DNA from: Clostridia bacterium
GTDB lineage: Bacteria > Bacillota > Clostridia > Acetivibrionales > STF1-152
Reading direction: 5' to 3'
Assembly: GCA_028280575.1 (NCBI GenBank)
Contig: JANQLN010000060.1
Span: 50,346 to 114,345, forward strand
DNA length: 64,000 bases
Shown: piece by piece, positions 1 to 9,023 of the stretch
Layout of the letters: every line of letters starts with the position of its first letter
How positions within the stretch are numbered: the stretch's first letter is position 1
Made by a program: the position numbers and the translations under genes
The notes under the pieces: model-generated
The model's input: the letters and a program-made list of their open reading frames with translations, nothing else
What the model was told of the DNA's origin: nothing
Database searches by the model: none

Positions 1-998
1 CGGGACCGGAAGGCCTTAGGGGAATGGAATCTGGCAGAGGGAATATCATAAGACCGCTGCTTGAAATAAATAGGAATGAAATAGAACAATATTGTATTGA
101 TAATAGTGTTGAATATGTAATAGACAGCAGCAATTTAAAGCTTGATTTTACGAGAAATAGGATAAGGCTCGCATTAATGCCGCAAATTACTGAGATTACC
201 GGTATTGATCCGGTGAGGAATATCACCAGGATGGCAAAGCTGGTAAAAGAAGACAGTGCCTTTATGCATAAGGCTGCGCTGGATGCATATGAAAAGGTCC
301 TGATAAAGGAAAGTACCGGTGTTATTGATATTGATATTATGAAATTCAAAGATTTACACCCTGCAATTAAAAAAAGAATTGTAAGGCTGGCCTATTCAAA
401 AATAAGAGGTAATTTAAAAAATTTTGAAAACAGGCATACCGAAAATGTGCTGGATTTGGCTAAAGCATTAAAAACAGGTAAAAGAATTAATTTGCCCTGT
501 AACGTCAGCGCCCTTATTTCGTATAACGTTCTGAGATTTACTGGTGGGGATGAAAAAAGAAAAACATATATTTGCAGGAAATTAAGTATACCGGGAACCA
601 CATTTATTGAAGAATTAAATGTTAAAATCAGTGCAAGTGTGATAAAATATGAAGATGCAAAAAGGGAATGCTTAAAAACATCACAACAATCAAGTATACA
701 GCTTTTTGATTATGAAAAGCTTGAAGGGGTAATAAATATCAGGAATAGAAATAATGGTGATGTGTTTAAACCCTATGGGTCAAATGGAACTAAAAAATTA
801 AAAAAAATGCTTATAGACGATAAAATTCCCAGAGAAGAAAGAGACAAGCTGGTTTTAGCGGCAGCAGGCAATGAAATAATTTGGATAATGGGATTTAAAA
901 CAAGTGATAAATTTAAAGTAACTGAAAATACTAAACATATATTAAAGATGGAATGTGAAAATACGGTTGACACAAATATAAAAGTAATAAAAAACTAA
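1..998 (+). CDS. tilS: tRNA(Ile)-lysidine synthase, C-terminal part
   Basis: TilS converts the C34 wobble base of tRNA-Ile(CAU) to lysidine, using ATP and lysine, in the cytosol. The frame is open from the window edge and reads GPEGLRG just before the first internal Met at 24, so the N-terminal PP-loop ATPase domain lies outside the window. Visible are the motif around NIIRPLL, a TilS linker region and the C-terminal substrate-binding domain (IRNRNNGDVFKPYGSNGTKK), which is diagnostic. The stop is at 996-998. The next gene, hpt, starts 26 bp downstream, the usual tilS-hpt-ftsH order of Firmicutes. Only the C-terminal ~330 residues are seen. Confidence 0.93.
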   Translation, partial: GPEGLRGMESGRGNIIRPLLEINRNEIEQYCIDNSVEYVIDSSNLKLDFTRNRIRLALMPQITEITGIDPVRNITRMAKLVKEDSAFMHKAALDAYEKVLIKESTGVIDIDIMKFKDLHPAIKKRIVRLAYSKIRGNLKNFENRHTENVLDLAKALKTGKRINLPCNVSALISYNVLRFTGGDEKRKTYICRKLSIPGTTFIEELNVKISASVIKYEDAKRECLKTSQQSSIQLFDYEKLEGVINIRNRNNGDVFKPYGSNGTKKLKKMLIDDKIPREERDKLVLAAAGNEIIWIMGFKTSDKFKVTENTKHILKMECENTVDTNIKVIKN

Positions 999-1024
999 CA
1001 GCGGGCGGCATACAGGGGGTAGAA

Positions 1025-1573
1025 ATGTTAGAAGATTCGATAGAAAGGGTAATAGTATATAGAGATACAATTAAGGCAAGGGTAAAAGAACTGGCTGACG
1101 AAATAAGTATGGATTACAGGGATAAGGATTTGCTCCTTATTTGTGTGCTTAAAGGCGGAGTGGTTTTTCTAAGTGATTTGATGCGGGAAATAGATATGAC
1201 CGTAGATGTGGATTTTATGCTTGTTTCAAGCTATGGAAGCGGCACTAAATCTTCGGGAAAAGTAAAGATTTTAAAAGATCTGGATGAGAGTATTGAAGGC
1301 AGGCATGTATTGATTGTAGAAGATTTGATAGATACCGGACTTACATTAAAGCACTTAAAGGATTTGCTTTTTACAAGAGACCCTGCCAGTGTAAGTGTTT
1401 GTACTATTTTTGACAAACCTGCAAGAAGGCTGGTAGATATGGAGCTGGAATATGTTGGAATTGAAATTCCGGATGAATTTGTAGTAGGTTATGGACTGGA
1501 TTATGCAGGCAAATACAGGAATCTTAAGGATTTATGCACTTTAAAGCCTGGATTTTATACCCAAAAACCCTGA
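1025..1573 (+). CDS. hpt: Hypoxanthine phosphoribosyltransferase
   Basis: Salvages hypoxanthine (and usually guanine) with PRPP to give IMP/GMP in the cytosol. The 182-residue length is typical. The PRPP-binding signature VLIVEDLIDTGLT lies at about residues 95-107, and the LKGG segment near residues 42-45 forms the cis-peptide pyrophosphate loop. The ATG start follows a purine-rich GGGGG ribosome site. It lies between tilS and ftsH, as in most Firmicutes, and is probably co-transcribed with tilS. Confidence 0.95.
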   Translation: MLEDSIERVIVYRDTIKARVKELADEISMDYRDKDLLLICVLKGGVVFLSDLMREIDMTVDVDFMLVSSYGSGTKSSGKVKILKDLDESIEGRHVLIVEDLIDTGLTLKHLKDLLFTRDPASVSVCTIFDKPARRLVDMELEYVGIEIPDEFVVGYGLDYAGKYRNLKDLCTLKPGFYTQKP

Positions 1574-1621
1574 ATAACACCAGATATCCGTAAACAATTT
1601 AAATATATTGATTTATTGTGT

Positions 1622-1650
1622 TTTACAGGTTATTATGCTAATATTATAAC
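1622..1650 (+). promoter_or_regulatory. Sigma-A-like promoter for ftsH
   Basis: TTTACA (1622-1627), a 17-bp spacer and TATAAC (1645-1650) lie 82 bp before the ftsH start. A 6-bp inverted repeat (CTGTTC/GAACAG) sits just before the GGAGGG ribosome site. Predicted from sequence only. Confidence 0.5.
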
Positions 1651-1731
1651 AATGAGCGAATATTATATGGTTTAAAGAGGCATATTTTTTATATGCTGTT
1701 CCCGTTAGCCAGGTGAACAGGAGGGAGTTAT

Positions 1732-3531
1732 TTGAAATATTTTAAAGGATTAAGCTTTTATATTGTGCTTTTCGTGATAATCCTTTTCATACTGATTATG
1801 TACCAGGGTGGAGAAAAGCCGCAGCCAATGGATTATACTAACCTTATGCAGCAGATTATTGCCGGTAATGTAGACAGGATAACGCTTGAGGGAAACCAAG
1901 CCACAGTTATACTTAAAGGGTCTGCTAACAAGAATGTATTATTCATTCCCGATATGAATACCTTTATAGTTAAAATTCACAATTACATAGAGAAAGGTGA
2001 AATTATACTTGATCCAAAACCTGAGAGGTCGGCACCGTGGTGGGTTGCTATTTTGCCCACAGTTGGCCTTGTGGTAATATTTATCCTGTTTTGGGTGTTT
2101 TTTCTCCAGCAGTCCCAGGGCGGCGGAGGTAACAGGGTGATGTCATTTGGTAAAAGCAGGGCAAAGCTTAATACGGATGATAAAAAAAAGGTGACCTTTG
2201 CGGATGTTGCCGGTGCGGATGAAGAGAAGGAAGAGCTTGAGGAAATTGTTGAGTTTTTGAAACAGCCCAAAAAGTTTATAGAGCTGGGCGCAAGAATACC
2301 AAAGGGAGTGCTTCTTGTAGGACCTCCCGGAACGGGAAAAACGCTGCTGGCAAAAGCTGTGTCAGGTGAAGCGGGAGTACCCTTTTTCAGTATAAGCGGT
2401 TCTGATTTTGTTGAAATGTTTGTAGGTGTAGGTGCTTCCCGTGTTAGGGATTTGTTTGAACAGGCTAAGAAAAGTGCGCCATGTATAGTTTTTATAGACG
2501 AGATAGACGCAGTGGGAAGGCACAGGGGAGCAGGCCTCGGTGGGGGCCATGACGAAAGAGAGCAGACACTCAACCAGCTGCTTGTTGAAATGGACGGATT
2601 TGGTGTCAACGAAGGAGTAATTATACTTGCCGCAACAAATAGACCCGATATTCTTGATCCTGCCCTTTTAAGACCTGGAAGGTTTGACAGGCGTGTTGTT
2701 GTGGGACTTCCCGATATAAAGGGGCGCGAGGAAATCCTCAAGGTTCATTCAAGAGGTAAGCCATTATCTGAAAAAGTAAAGCTTGACCATATAGCAAAAA
2801 TATCTCCGGGATTTACCGGAGCGGACCTTGAGAACCTTCTTAATGAGGCTGCTCTTCTTGCCGCAAGAAGGGATAAGAAGGAGATTGATATGGTAGACAT
2901 TAAGGAAGCCATATTTAAAGTGATGATGGGGCCTGAAAAGAAAAGCAAGATCATGAGTGAAAAGGATAAAAAGGTAACGGCTTACCATGAAGCGGGCCAT
3001 GCAATTGCAGCTAAGATTCTTTCCACCACGGACAAGGTTGACAGGGTATCTATTATTCCTGCAGGGATGGCGGGAGGATATACGTCCTTCAGGCCGGAGG
3101 AAGAAAAAGCTTACAGGACAAAATCACAGCTTATGGAGAACATTTATGTTGCCCTGGGAGGCAAGGCTGCGGAAGCTGTTGTATTAGGCGAAGTTAGTAC
3201 GGGAGCATACGGGGACCTTAAGAATGCAAATAAGGTTGCAAGAAACATGGTTACTAAATATGGTATGAGTGACAAGATAGGAAATCTCATATTTGGTGAT
3301 GAAAATGATGAAGTTTTCCTGGGCAGGGATTTTACCCAGCATAGAAATTACAGTGAAGAAATGGCGGCCGAAATAGACAGAGAAATAAGAGAACTGATTG
3401 ATTCGGCTTATGATAAGGTAAGCGAGGTATTAAAGGAAAACTTGAATAAGCTGCACGGTGTTGCCAAGGCACTTTTAGAAAAGGAAAGACTTGAAGGGCA
3501 TGAGTTTGAAGAAGTATTTGCCAATGCTTAG
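1732..3531 (+). CDS. ftsH: ATP-dependent zinc metalloprotease FtsH
   Basis: Membrane-anchored AAA+ protease that degrades misfolded membrane proteins and regulatory targets. The chosen start is a TTG preceded by GGAGGG. Domains in order: transmembrane segment about residues 7-23, an extracytoplasmic region, a second transmembrane segment about 104-125, the AAA domain with Walker A GPPGTGKT at 197-204 and Walker [10 protein letters not shown] near 252-260, and the M41 peptidase with zinc motif HEAGH at 419-423. The length of 599 residues is normal for Firmicutes. A strong terminator follows, so the transcription unit ends here. Confidence 0.97.
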   Translation: MKYFKGLSFYIVLFVIILFILIMYQGGEKPQPMDYTNLMQQIIAGNVDRITLEGNQATVILKGSANKNVLFIPDMNTFIVKIHNYIEKGEIILDPKPERSAPWWVAILPTVGLVVIFILFWVFFLQQSQGGGGNRVMSFGKSRAKLNTDDKKKVTFADVAGADEEKEELEEIVEFLKQPKKFIELGARIPKGVLLVGPPGTGKTLLAKAVSGEAGVPFFSISGSDFVEMFVGVGASRVRDLFEQAKKSAPCIVFIDEIDAVGRHRGAGLGGGHDEREQTLNQLLVEMDGFGVNEGVIILAATNRPDILDPALLRPGRFDRRVVVGLPDIKGREEILKVHSRGKPLSEKVKLDHIAKISPGFTGADLENLLNEAALLAARRDKKEIDMVDIKEAIFKVMMGPEKKSKIMSEKDKKVTAYHEAGHAIAAKILSTTDKVDRVSIIPAGMAGGYTSFRPEEEKAYRTKSQLMENIYVALGGKAAEAVVLGEVSTGAYGDLKNANKVARNMVTKYGMSDKIGNLIFGDENDEVFLGRDFTQHRNYSEEMAAEIDREIRELIDSAYDKVSEVLKENLNKLHGVAKALLEKERLEGHEFEEVFANA

Positions 3532-3579
3532 ATAGTAAGAGTGCGTAAGTTAAAGCATTTTGCTTTTTATTTGAAACTG

Positions 3580-3625
3580 ATGCGGTTCAAATTTTCAGGG
3601 TAAAATTTGTCCTGTCGCATTTTTG
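3580..3625 (+). terminator. Rho-independent terminator after ftsH
   Basis: The stem ATGCG ... CGCAT (3580-3584 with 3616-3620) is extended inside by CAAATTTT/AAAATTTG. A run of T residues follows at 3620-3625. Confidence 0.75.
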
Positions 3626-3692
3626 TTATTCACATATAACTTAGTGGTAACATAAAATTATATATGGTAACAGTATAAAAGGAAAATTTTTG

Positions 3693-3721
3693 TTGACGTA
3701 TGTTTTCCTCTATGTTATATT
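3693..3721 (+). promoter_or_regulatory. Sigma-A promoter for the metK leader
   Basis: TTGACG (3693-3698), exactly 17 bp, then TATATT (3716-3721). It lies about 200 bp upstream of the SAM aptamer, so the transcript begins with an unusually long segment before the riboswitch. That segment contains a member of the dispersed leader-element family. Confidence 0.65.
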
Positions 3722-3828
3722 GTTGATTGTGTTTGTACTACAGCGACAAATTTTATTTTGTAAGGCAGCAGTTGAAAGACGCGTTGATTGTTTTATAATT
3801 AAGCTTTATAAAGGTTATTTTCGCTATA

Positions 3829-3918
3829 GTATTAGGAACTGCTTAAGGTGTACATATATGTAATGTCATATTCATGCAGCAATAATTAAAGACGTTCCAT
3901 ATAGCAAATTCCTAATAC
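3829..3918 (+). repeat. Leader element copy A with 10-bp inverted ends
   Basis: GTATTAGGAA at 3829-3838 is repeated exactly inverted as TTCCTAATAC at 3909-3918. Inside, about 3856-3900, is the family core: an ATATGTAATGTCATA-like arm followed by ATTAAAGACGTTCCATATAG. Related copies lie upstream of jetD, rnfC and tetR in the same orientation. Function is unknown; it could be a mobile palindromic repeat or a cis-acting RNA. Confidence 0.55.
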
Positions 3919-3924
3919 ACAACC

Positions 3925-4029
3925 CTTATCAAGAGAGGTGGAGGGAAGGGCCCGATGAAACCCGGCAACCGGCATATAAAATGCAAAGGTGCCAATTCCT
4001 GCAGGTGTAATCCTGCAAGATGGGGAGTT
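3925..4029 (+). ncRNA. SAM-I (S-box) riboswitch
   Basis: Conserved S-box blocks are readable in order: CTTATCAAGAGAGGTGGAGG, then GGGCCCGATGAAACCCGGCA, AAGGTGCCAATTCCTGC, and the closing GATGGGGAG segment. It binds S-adenosylmethionine and turns off expression of the downstream metK by favouring the terminator at 4044-4076. Confidence 0.95.
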
Positions 4030-4043
4030 TGCGGTTAGTTTAG

Positions 4044-4076
4044 AACTCTTCTTCGAAAGATAGAAGAGTTTTTTTT
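4044..4076 (+). terminator. Riboswitch expression-platform terminator
   Basis: A perfect 9-bp stem AACTCTTCT/AGAAGAGTT (4044-4052 with 4062-4070) with a 9-nt loop is followed by a T run. It sits between the SAM aptamer and metK, as expected for SAM-induced premature termination. Confidence 0.92.
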
Positions 4077-4161
4077 ATAGCTTCAAAATCTCCCGGGGGT
4101 TTACGTAATATTTGAATATACCCCAAAAACAACTAATATATTTGTGAGAGGAGAATTATGT

Positions 4162-5346
4162 ATGGCCAAAAAACTTTTTACTTCAGAATCAGTAACGGAA
4201 GGGCACCCTGATAAAATGTGTGACCAGATTTCAGACGCCATTTTGGATGTAATCATTAAAGAAGACCCGCAGGCACGTGTGGCATGTGAAACTGCGGTTA
4301 CAACAGGGTTGGTACTTGTTATGGGCGAAATAACAACAAAATGCTATGTTGATATTCCGAAGGTAGTCAGAAAAACTATCAAGGATATAGGATATGACAG
4401 GGCAAAATATGGCTTTGACTGTGAAACCTGCTCTATACTTACATCCATTGACGAGCAGTCGGTTGATATTGCCCTGGGGGTTGACAAGGCCCTTGAAGCA
4501 AAAGAAGGTGAAATGTCCGACAGGGAGATAGAGGCAACGGGAGCAGGTGACCAGGGTATGATGTTTGGATATGCCTGTGACGAGACTCCTGAGTTAATGC
4601 CCATGCCTATAGCACTTGCCCACAGGCTGACGAGGAAACTGTCGGAGGTTCGTAAAGACGGGACTCTTAAGTATTTGAGACCTGACGGAAAATCACAGGT
4701 TACTGTAGAATACGAAAATGATATACCGAAAAGAGTGGATGCGGTCGTAATTTCAACCCAGCACAGTGCTGATGCTGACCATCGGAAAATCAGGGAGGAT
4801 ATTATTGAATATGTTATTAAGAGTTCAATCCCCCTTGAGCTGCTGGACAAAAATACCAAATACTATATCAATCCCACGGGAAGATTCGTTATCGGCGGCC
4901 CCCAGGGGGATTCGGGCCTCACCGGGAGAAAAATAATTGTAGACACTTACGGAGGATATGCACGCCATGGAGGAGGGGCATTTTCCGGCAAGGACCCAAC
5001 CAAGGTAGACCGTTCTGCAACTTATGCGTCAAGATATGTGGCAAAAAATGTTGTTGCAGCCGGCCTGGCGAAAAAGTGTGAAGTAGAGCTTGCATACGCT
5101 ATCGGTGTGGCAAAGCCTGTGTCCCTTCTGGTTGACACATTTGGAACAGGAGTCATACCGGAAGATAAAATAGTAAAGCTTATCAATAAGCATTTTGATT
5201 TAAGACCTGCTGCGATCATAAGGGACCTTGACCTTAGAAAACCGATTTACAGACAGACGGCCGCTTATGGACATTTTGGCAGAACCGACCTGGATTTGTC
5301 CTGGGAAAAAACCAACAAGGCAAAAGCTTTAAAAACAGAACTTTAA
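4162..5346 (+). CDS. metK: S-adenosylmethionine synthetase
   Basis: Makes SAM from methionine and ATP. The ATG at 4162 is preferred over an upstream in-frame GTG (4144) because AGGAG at 4149-4153 is 8 nt before it, and because families begin [18 protein letters not shown]. The length is 394 residues. Signatures visible: GHPDK near the N-terminus, [12 protein letters not shown], and [16 protein letters not shown]. It is controlled by the S-box riboswitch upstream. Confidence 0.97.
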   Translation: MAKKLFTSESVTEGHPDKMCDQISDAILDVIIKEDPQARVACETAVTTGLVLVMGEITTKCYVDIPKVVRKTIKDIGYDRAKYGFDCETCSILTSIDEQSVDIALGVDKALEAKEGEMSDREIEATGAGDQGMMFGYACDETPELMPMPIALAHRLTRKLSEVRKDGTLKYLRPDGKSQVTVEYENDIPKRVDAVVISTQHSADADHRKIREDIIEYVIKSSIPLELLDKNTKYYINPTGRFVIGGPQGDSGLTGRKIIVDTYGGYARHGGGAFSGKDPTKVDRSATYASRYVAKNVVAAGLAKKCEVELAYAIGVAKPVSLLVDTFGTGVIPEDKIVKLINKHFDLRPAAIIRDLDLRKPIYRQTAAYGHFGRTDLDLSWEKTNKAKALKTEL

Positions 5347-5355
5347 GCAATGGTA

Positions 5356-5421
5356 ATGTAAAGGGGACGGCTGTTATGACACATTTAACAAAATGTGTCA
5401 TAACAGGCGATCCCTTTACAT
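5356..5421. repeat. Long near-perfect palindrome between metK and walR
   Basis: Two 31-bp arms (5356-5386 and 5391-5421) pair with about three mismatches around a 4-nt centre. The ends are ATGTAAAGGG/CCCTTTACAT and the core is TGTTATGACACATTT. It starts within 10 bp of the metK stop codon. No clear T run follows, so it resembles a palindromic repeat element more than a standard terminator, though it could stop or process transcripts. Confidence 0.75.
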
Positions 5422-5451
5422 CTGACATTTTAAAAATGGTTTAAATTGTTA

Positions 5452-5479
5452 TTCAATTTTGTCTTAAAAATGATATAAT
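5452..5479 (+). promoter_or_regulatory. Possible walR promoter
   Basis: A perfect -10 TATAAT at 5474-5479 has only a weak -35 (TTCAAT, 5452-5457, 16-bp spacing). It lies 191 bp before walR. I see nothing else definite in 5422-5670. Confidence 0.4.
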
Positions 5480-5670
5480 GGTTAGTAATACATCTCATTG
5501 GTCCATGCTTGCAAATTGGGGCAGTTTTTTTAATATTACAGTGATGTAGAGATTAAACAATACGGTATACAGAGGTTTGACGATAGGAAAGTAATGTGGT
5601 AAAATATGCCACAGGATACTGTTATGAATTTGTGACGGAATTAGAGAACAAACACTTTGGGGGTGTTTTT

Positions 5671-6366
5671 TTGAATCAGAAAATTTTAATTGTTGAGGAT
5701 GAGAGGAATATAGTTGACATACTTAAGTTCAATCTCAAAAAAGAAGGTTATATGACTTTGGAAGCAATGGACGGAGAAAGCGGCCTTAATATGGCCTTGA
5801 ATGAAAAGCCTGACCTGGTGCTTCTTGACCTCATGCTTCCGAAAATGGACGGATTTACAGTTTGCCGGAAGATAAGAGAATCATCACAGGTTCCCATAGT
5901 AATGCTTACGGCAAAGGAAGAGGAAGTTGACAAGGTCCTGGGTCTTGAGCTGGGAGCTGATGATTACATTACAAAGCCTTTTAGCCAAAGGGAGCTTATT
6001 GCCCGTATCAAATCAAACTTGAGAAGGCTTACCATGAATGAAAATGCAGCCAGGAATGGCAGCGTCCTTAAGTGCGGAGACCTGGCCATTGATATGGACA
6101 GGTATGAAGTCAAACGCAAAGACGAGGTAATAGAACTTACATTGAGAGAGTTTGAGCTTGTAAGGTTTTTGGCCATGCATAAAGGGCAGATTTTTTCAAG
6201 GGAGAGCCTGCTTGAAAAGGTATGGGGCTATGAGTACTACGGTGATGTGAGAACAGTGGATGTAACGGTCAGAAGAGTTAGGGAAAAGCTGGAAATAGAG
6301 CCTGCAAATGCTCGCTATATACTCACTAAAAGAGGTGTGGGATATTATTTTAACGGAGAAGTGTGA
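5671..6366 (+). CDS. walR: Response regulator WalR (YycF), OmpR/PhoB family
   Basis: DNA-binding response regulator of the cell-wall homeostasis system. The TTG at 5671 is chosen because it follows a GGGGGTG ribosome site and gives the family N-terminus NQKILIVEDERNIVDILKF; upstream codons read as leader. It has 231 residues. The receiver domain contains the phosphoacceptor Asp in LVLLDLMLPKMDG. The C-terminal winged helix ends RTVDVTVRRVREKLE ... ILTKRGVGYYF. It is paired with walK downstream and sits in a wal locus with yycH, yycI and yycJ. Confidence 0.93.
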   Translation: MNQKILIVEDERNIVDILKFNLKKEGYMTLEAMDGESGLNMALNEKPDLVLLDLMLPKMDGFTVCRKIRESSQVPIVMLTAKEEEVDKVLGLELGADDYITKPFSQRELIARIKSNLRRLTMNENAARNGSVLKCGDLAIDMDRYEVKRKDEVIELTLREFELVRFLAMHKGQIFSRESLLEKVWGYEYYGDVRTVDVTVRRVREKLEIEPANARYILTKRGVGYYFNGEV

Positions 6367-6423
6367 AGATTAATGACGAACGTGAGTATAAATGCCGCAA
6401 ATTAATAAATTTGAGGGTTTAAC

Positions 6424-8193
6424 ATGTTGAAAAGTTTGCAATGGAGACTTGTAGGCATATTCATAATGATAACTATTTTTTTGATAATACCTATAGGTCT
6501 TTATTTAAACAACCAAATACAGGAAATACATTATAAGGATTTTAAGGATACCATAGAGAGGGTTATTTCCGACAATACGAGCAGTGAGGAAAAGCTTTCT
6601 GATTTTATGGCTGCTGCAATCTACAATTTCGGTATTGATAATTTTAAAAGCCTTACCGTATATAACAACAGTGTTTTTGAGTTTGTGGATTCAACGGACA
6701 GCCTTTGGAATGAAAGCAGTGAGCTTTTAAAAAATGAAATTTTACAATCCAGTAATTTTCTTGATGTAATGACCGGTTTGGTGAAAGTGGGCGAAGATGC
6801 AAGGCTTTTGAGAATAGGCAGCAAAAGCTATTTTGACTATGCAAAGGCTGTTGAATTAAGTGACGGCGGATTCATACTGTATTTCAGATATGACAGTGAA
6901 GGCTGGAGAAAAATAACTGAAAAGTTTAGCAATATATTATTGACAAGCATTATAATTGCAATTATAGTATCACTTGTATTGGGGTATATGCTGTCTAAAA
7001 CAATAACGCTTCCCATTATAAGAATTACCGATAAAGCAAAAAGCATAGCAGGAGGTAATTTTGATAAACCCCTGGATGTTAAATCAGAAGATGAAATAGG
7101 ACAGCTTACCAGAACCTTTAACCATATGGCAAGAAATTTAAAGGAAACCCTTATTGAGGTTTCAAGTGAAAAAAGTAAAATAGAAACTATTCTTAACTAT
7201 ATGACCGACGGTGTAATAGCCTTCAATCTGAAAGGTGATGTAATACATGCCAATCCTGCCGCGAAAAAAATGCTGGGTATTGATGAAATAGATTTGGGGT
7301 TTAATGAGTTTGCAAAAATGTATAATACGGATATTACCCTTGAAGAGATTACCTATCTGGAAATATTGAGCACAAAGGAAGCGGATGTGCCCGTTGGCAG
7401 CAGGTTTTTAAAGATGTATTTTGCCGTATTTACGGATGAAAACAAAAAAAGGGAAGGTATTATTGCGGTTTTGCAGGATATTACGGAGCAGCAGAAGCTG
7501 GATTTGATGAGAAGGGAATTTGTTGCAAATGTTTCACATGAGCTTAGAACACCTCTTACATCGGTGAAGAGCTATTCGGAGGCGCTTTTGGACGGGGCTC
7601 TTGAGAATAGGGAAATATCTGAAAGATTTCTTGAAGTAATAAATGCGGAAGCAGACAGGATGACAAGGCTTGTAAGGGACCTTCTGCAGCTGTCCAGGCT
7701 TGATAACCACCAGATGAAATGGAATATGAAGCAAATGTCCTTTTTGGAACTGGTAAAAAAATGTACGGAGAGGCTTAAAATAGAGGCCGATGTTAAAAAG
7801 CAAAGCCTTAAAAGCTATGCAATAGGAGAAATTCCGGGAATAGTCGGTGACCGGGATAGATTGGAGCAGGTAATTTTAAATATTATAAGCAATGCTATCA
7901 AGTATACGCCCGAAGACGGAGAGATTACCATCTACACGGGAAAATCATATAATGAGGTCTATGTGAAGGTTAAAGATAATGGTATAGGTATTCCCGAAGA
8001 GGATCTGCCCAGAATTTACGAAAGATTTTACAGGGTAGACAAAGCACGTTCCAGGGAGCTTGGAGGAACCGGCCTGGGGCTTTCCATTGCACAGGAAATA
8101 GTTGAAGCCCACCAGGGTAATATCAGCATAAACAGCCAGGTTGACAGGGGCACGGAAGTGATTGTCAGAATACCGGTAAATCAGGTGTTATAG
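6424..8193 (+). CDS. walK: Sensor histidine kinase WalK (YycG)
   Basis: Membrane histidine kinase partner of WalR, 589 residues. Order: transmembrane helix about 8-29; extracytoplasmic sensor domain; second helix about 170-192; HAMP about 190-242; PAS about 250-350; HisKA with phosphoacceptor His372 in FVANVSHELRTPLTS; HATPase with NAIKYTPEDG (N box), DNGIGIPEEDLPRIYERFYRVDK (read in two parts) and GGTGLGLSIAQEIVEAH. The domain order matches WalK of low-GC Gram-positives. The wal module and its YycH/YycI modulators are intact downstream. Confidence 0.94.
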   Translation: MLKSLQWRLVGIFIMITIFLIIPIGLYLNNQIQEIHYKDFKDTIERVISDNTSSEEKLSDFMAAAIYNFGIDNFKSLTVYNNSVFEFVDSTDSLWNESSELLKNEILQSSNFLDVMTGLVKVGEDARLLRIGSKSYFDYAKAVELSDGGFILYFRYDSEGWRKITEKFSNILLTSIIIAIIVSLVLGYMLSKTITLPIIRITDKAKSIAGGNFDKPLDVKSEDEIGQLTRTFNHMARNLKETLIEVSSEKSKIETILNYMTDGVIAFNLKGDVIHANPAAKKMLGIDEIDLGFNEFAKMYNTDITLEEITYLEILSTKEADVPVGSRFLKMYFAVFTDENKKREGIIAVLQDITEQQKLDLMRREFVANVSHELRTPLTSVKSYSEALLDGALENREISERFLEVINAEADRMTRLVRDLLQLSRLDNHQMKWNMKQMSFLELVKKCTERLKIEADVKKQSLKSYAIGEIPGIVGDRDRLEQVILNIISNAIKYTPEDGEITIYTGKSYNEVYVKVKDNGIGIPEEDLPRIYERFYRVDKARSRELGGTGLGLSIAQEIVEAHQGNISINSQVDRGTEVIVRIPVNQVL

Positions 8194-8194
8194 G

Positions 8195-8249
8195 TGTAAT
8201 TCTATCTTAAATAGGGTGTAATTGTTCTGTAATAAATAATAGATATAAT
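8195..8249 (+). promoter_or_regulatory. WalR box and promoter upstream of the secreted-protein gene
   Basis: TGTAAT (8217-8222), exactly 5 nt, then TGTAAT (8228-8233) matches the published WalR consensus TGTWAH-N5-TGTWAH. A third TGTAAT lies at 8195-8200, 22 bp (two 11-bp steps) upstream, so all are in phase. A perfect -10 TATAAT is at 8244-8249, and the box covers the -35 position. This predicts direct WalR control of the gene at 8275 and of yycH/yycI. Confidence 0.75.
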
Positions 8250-8274
8250 AAGTTTATAAAAATAGGGGAAGGCT

Positions 8275-8994
8275 ATGTTTCAGGTGCAGTTTATGAAGAA
8301 AACAGCAGCAGTTTTTATTGTGCTAGTTATGACGGCAGGATATTTTTCTGTAGTATCAGGATTGTTAACAGACGATGTTATACGCTATTCGGGCAGGAGC
8401 GGCGCGCCTGTTAATTTTGTTTCTCCTGCGTCAAGTGCGGAAACGGTTTTTACCGATGACGGGAAGTTTAGCGGGGAAGAAATTCTTGACAAAATTATTT
8501 CAGATAAACAAATTATAGAAACACAGGCAGAAGACATGTTTTTCACTATAACAAAGCCTGAGGATTTATCAAAGGAACAGACTGTATTGAGAAAGAAATA
8601 TTTGCTTTGCGGGCAATTACATAATCAGGATATCAAAGTTACAATCGCAGTATATAATGATAAAGCAAAAGCCTATGAGGAAATGAAATTCCAGGAAGAC
8701 GGCAGAGGCATAACAACAAGTGAAAAAGGCTTCTTTACACAGGAACTGGCCCTTAAGGACGGAGTAAACGATTTTAAGGTTATTGCATATGTTGAGGATG
8801 CTTTTTCCGAAGATATGTACGGGACATATGATGAACTCTATGAAGAATTGGTTGAAAGCAATTCTTTCCAGGTTAAGTATTTTACCATTATTTCTCTTAA
8901 TGAGTCTGTGAAATTACAGATACTCAATAGATTGAACACCCATGACTATTTTCTAAGAGTAAATGAAAAACTGAGCGAAGGTATGGAAGATTAG
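8275..8994 (+). CDS. Predicted secreted protein, WalR-box gene
   Basis: 239 residues, no family recognised. The N-terminus MKKTAAVFIVLVMTAGYFSV (after a possible ATG at 8293) is a signal peptide or single membrane anchor, so the rest should lie outside the membrane. The body is acidic, with a beta-rich-looking stretch (DIKVTIAVYNDKAKAYEEM; DGVNDFKVIAYVEDAF) and no cysteine pattern. It sits between walK and yycH, where most wal operons have no gene, and directly follows the WalR box. An extracytoplasmic role in cell-wall sensing or remodelling is inference from context only. Confidence 0.75.
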   Translation: MFQVQFMKKTAAVFIVLVMTAGYFSVVSGLLTDDVIRYSGRSGAPVNFVSPASSAETVFTDDGKFSGEEILDKIISDKQIIETQAEDMFFTITKPEDLSKEQTVLRKKYLLCGQLHNQDIKVTIAVYNDKAKAYEEMKFQEDGRGITTSEKGFFTQELALKDGVNDFKVIAYVEDAFSEDMYGTYDELYEELVESNSFQVKYFTIISLNESVKLQILNRLNTHDYFLRVNEKLSEGMED

Positions 8995-9023
8995 CAAAAA
9001 GGCTTTTAGCCATGGAGGATGGT

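Noticed and set aside
1983..2741. 252-residue minus-strand frame within ftsH
   Set aside because: Antisense to the AAA domain, with Ser/Pro-rich composition typical of a shadow frame.
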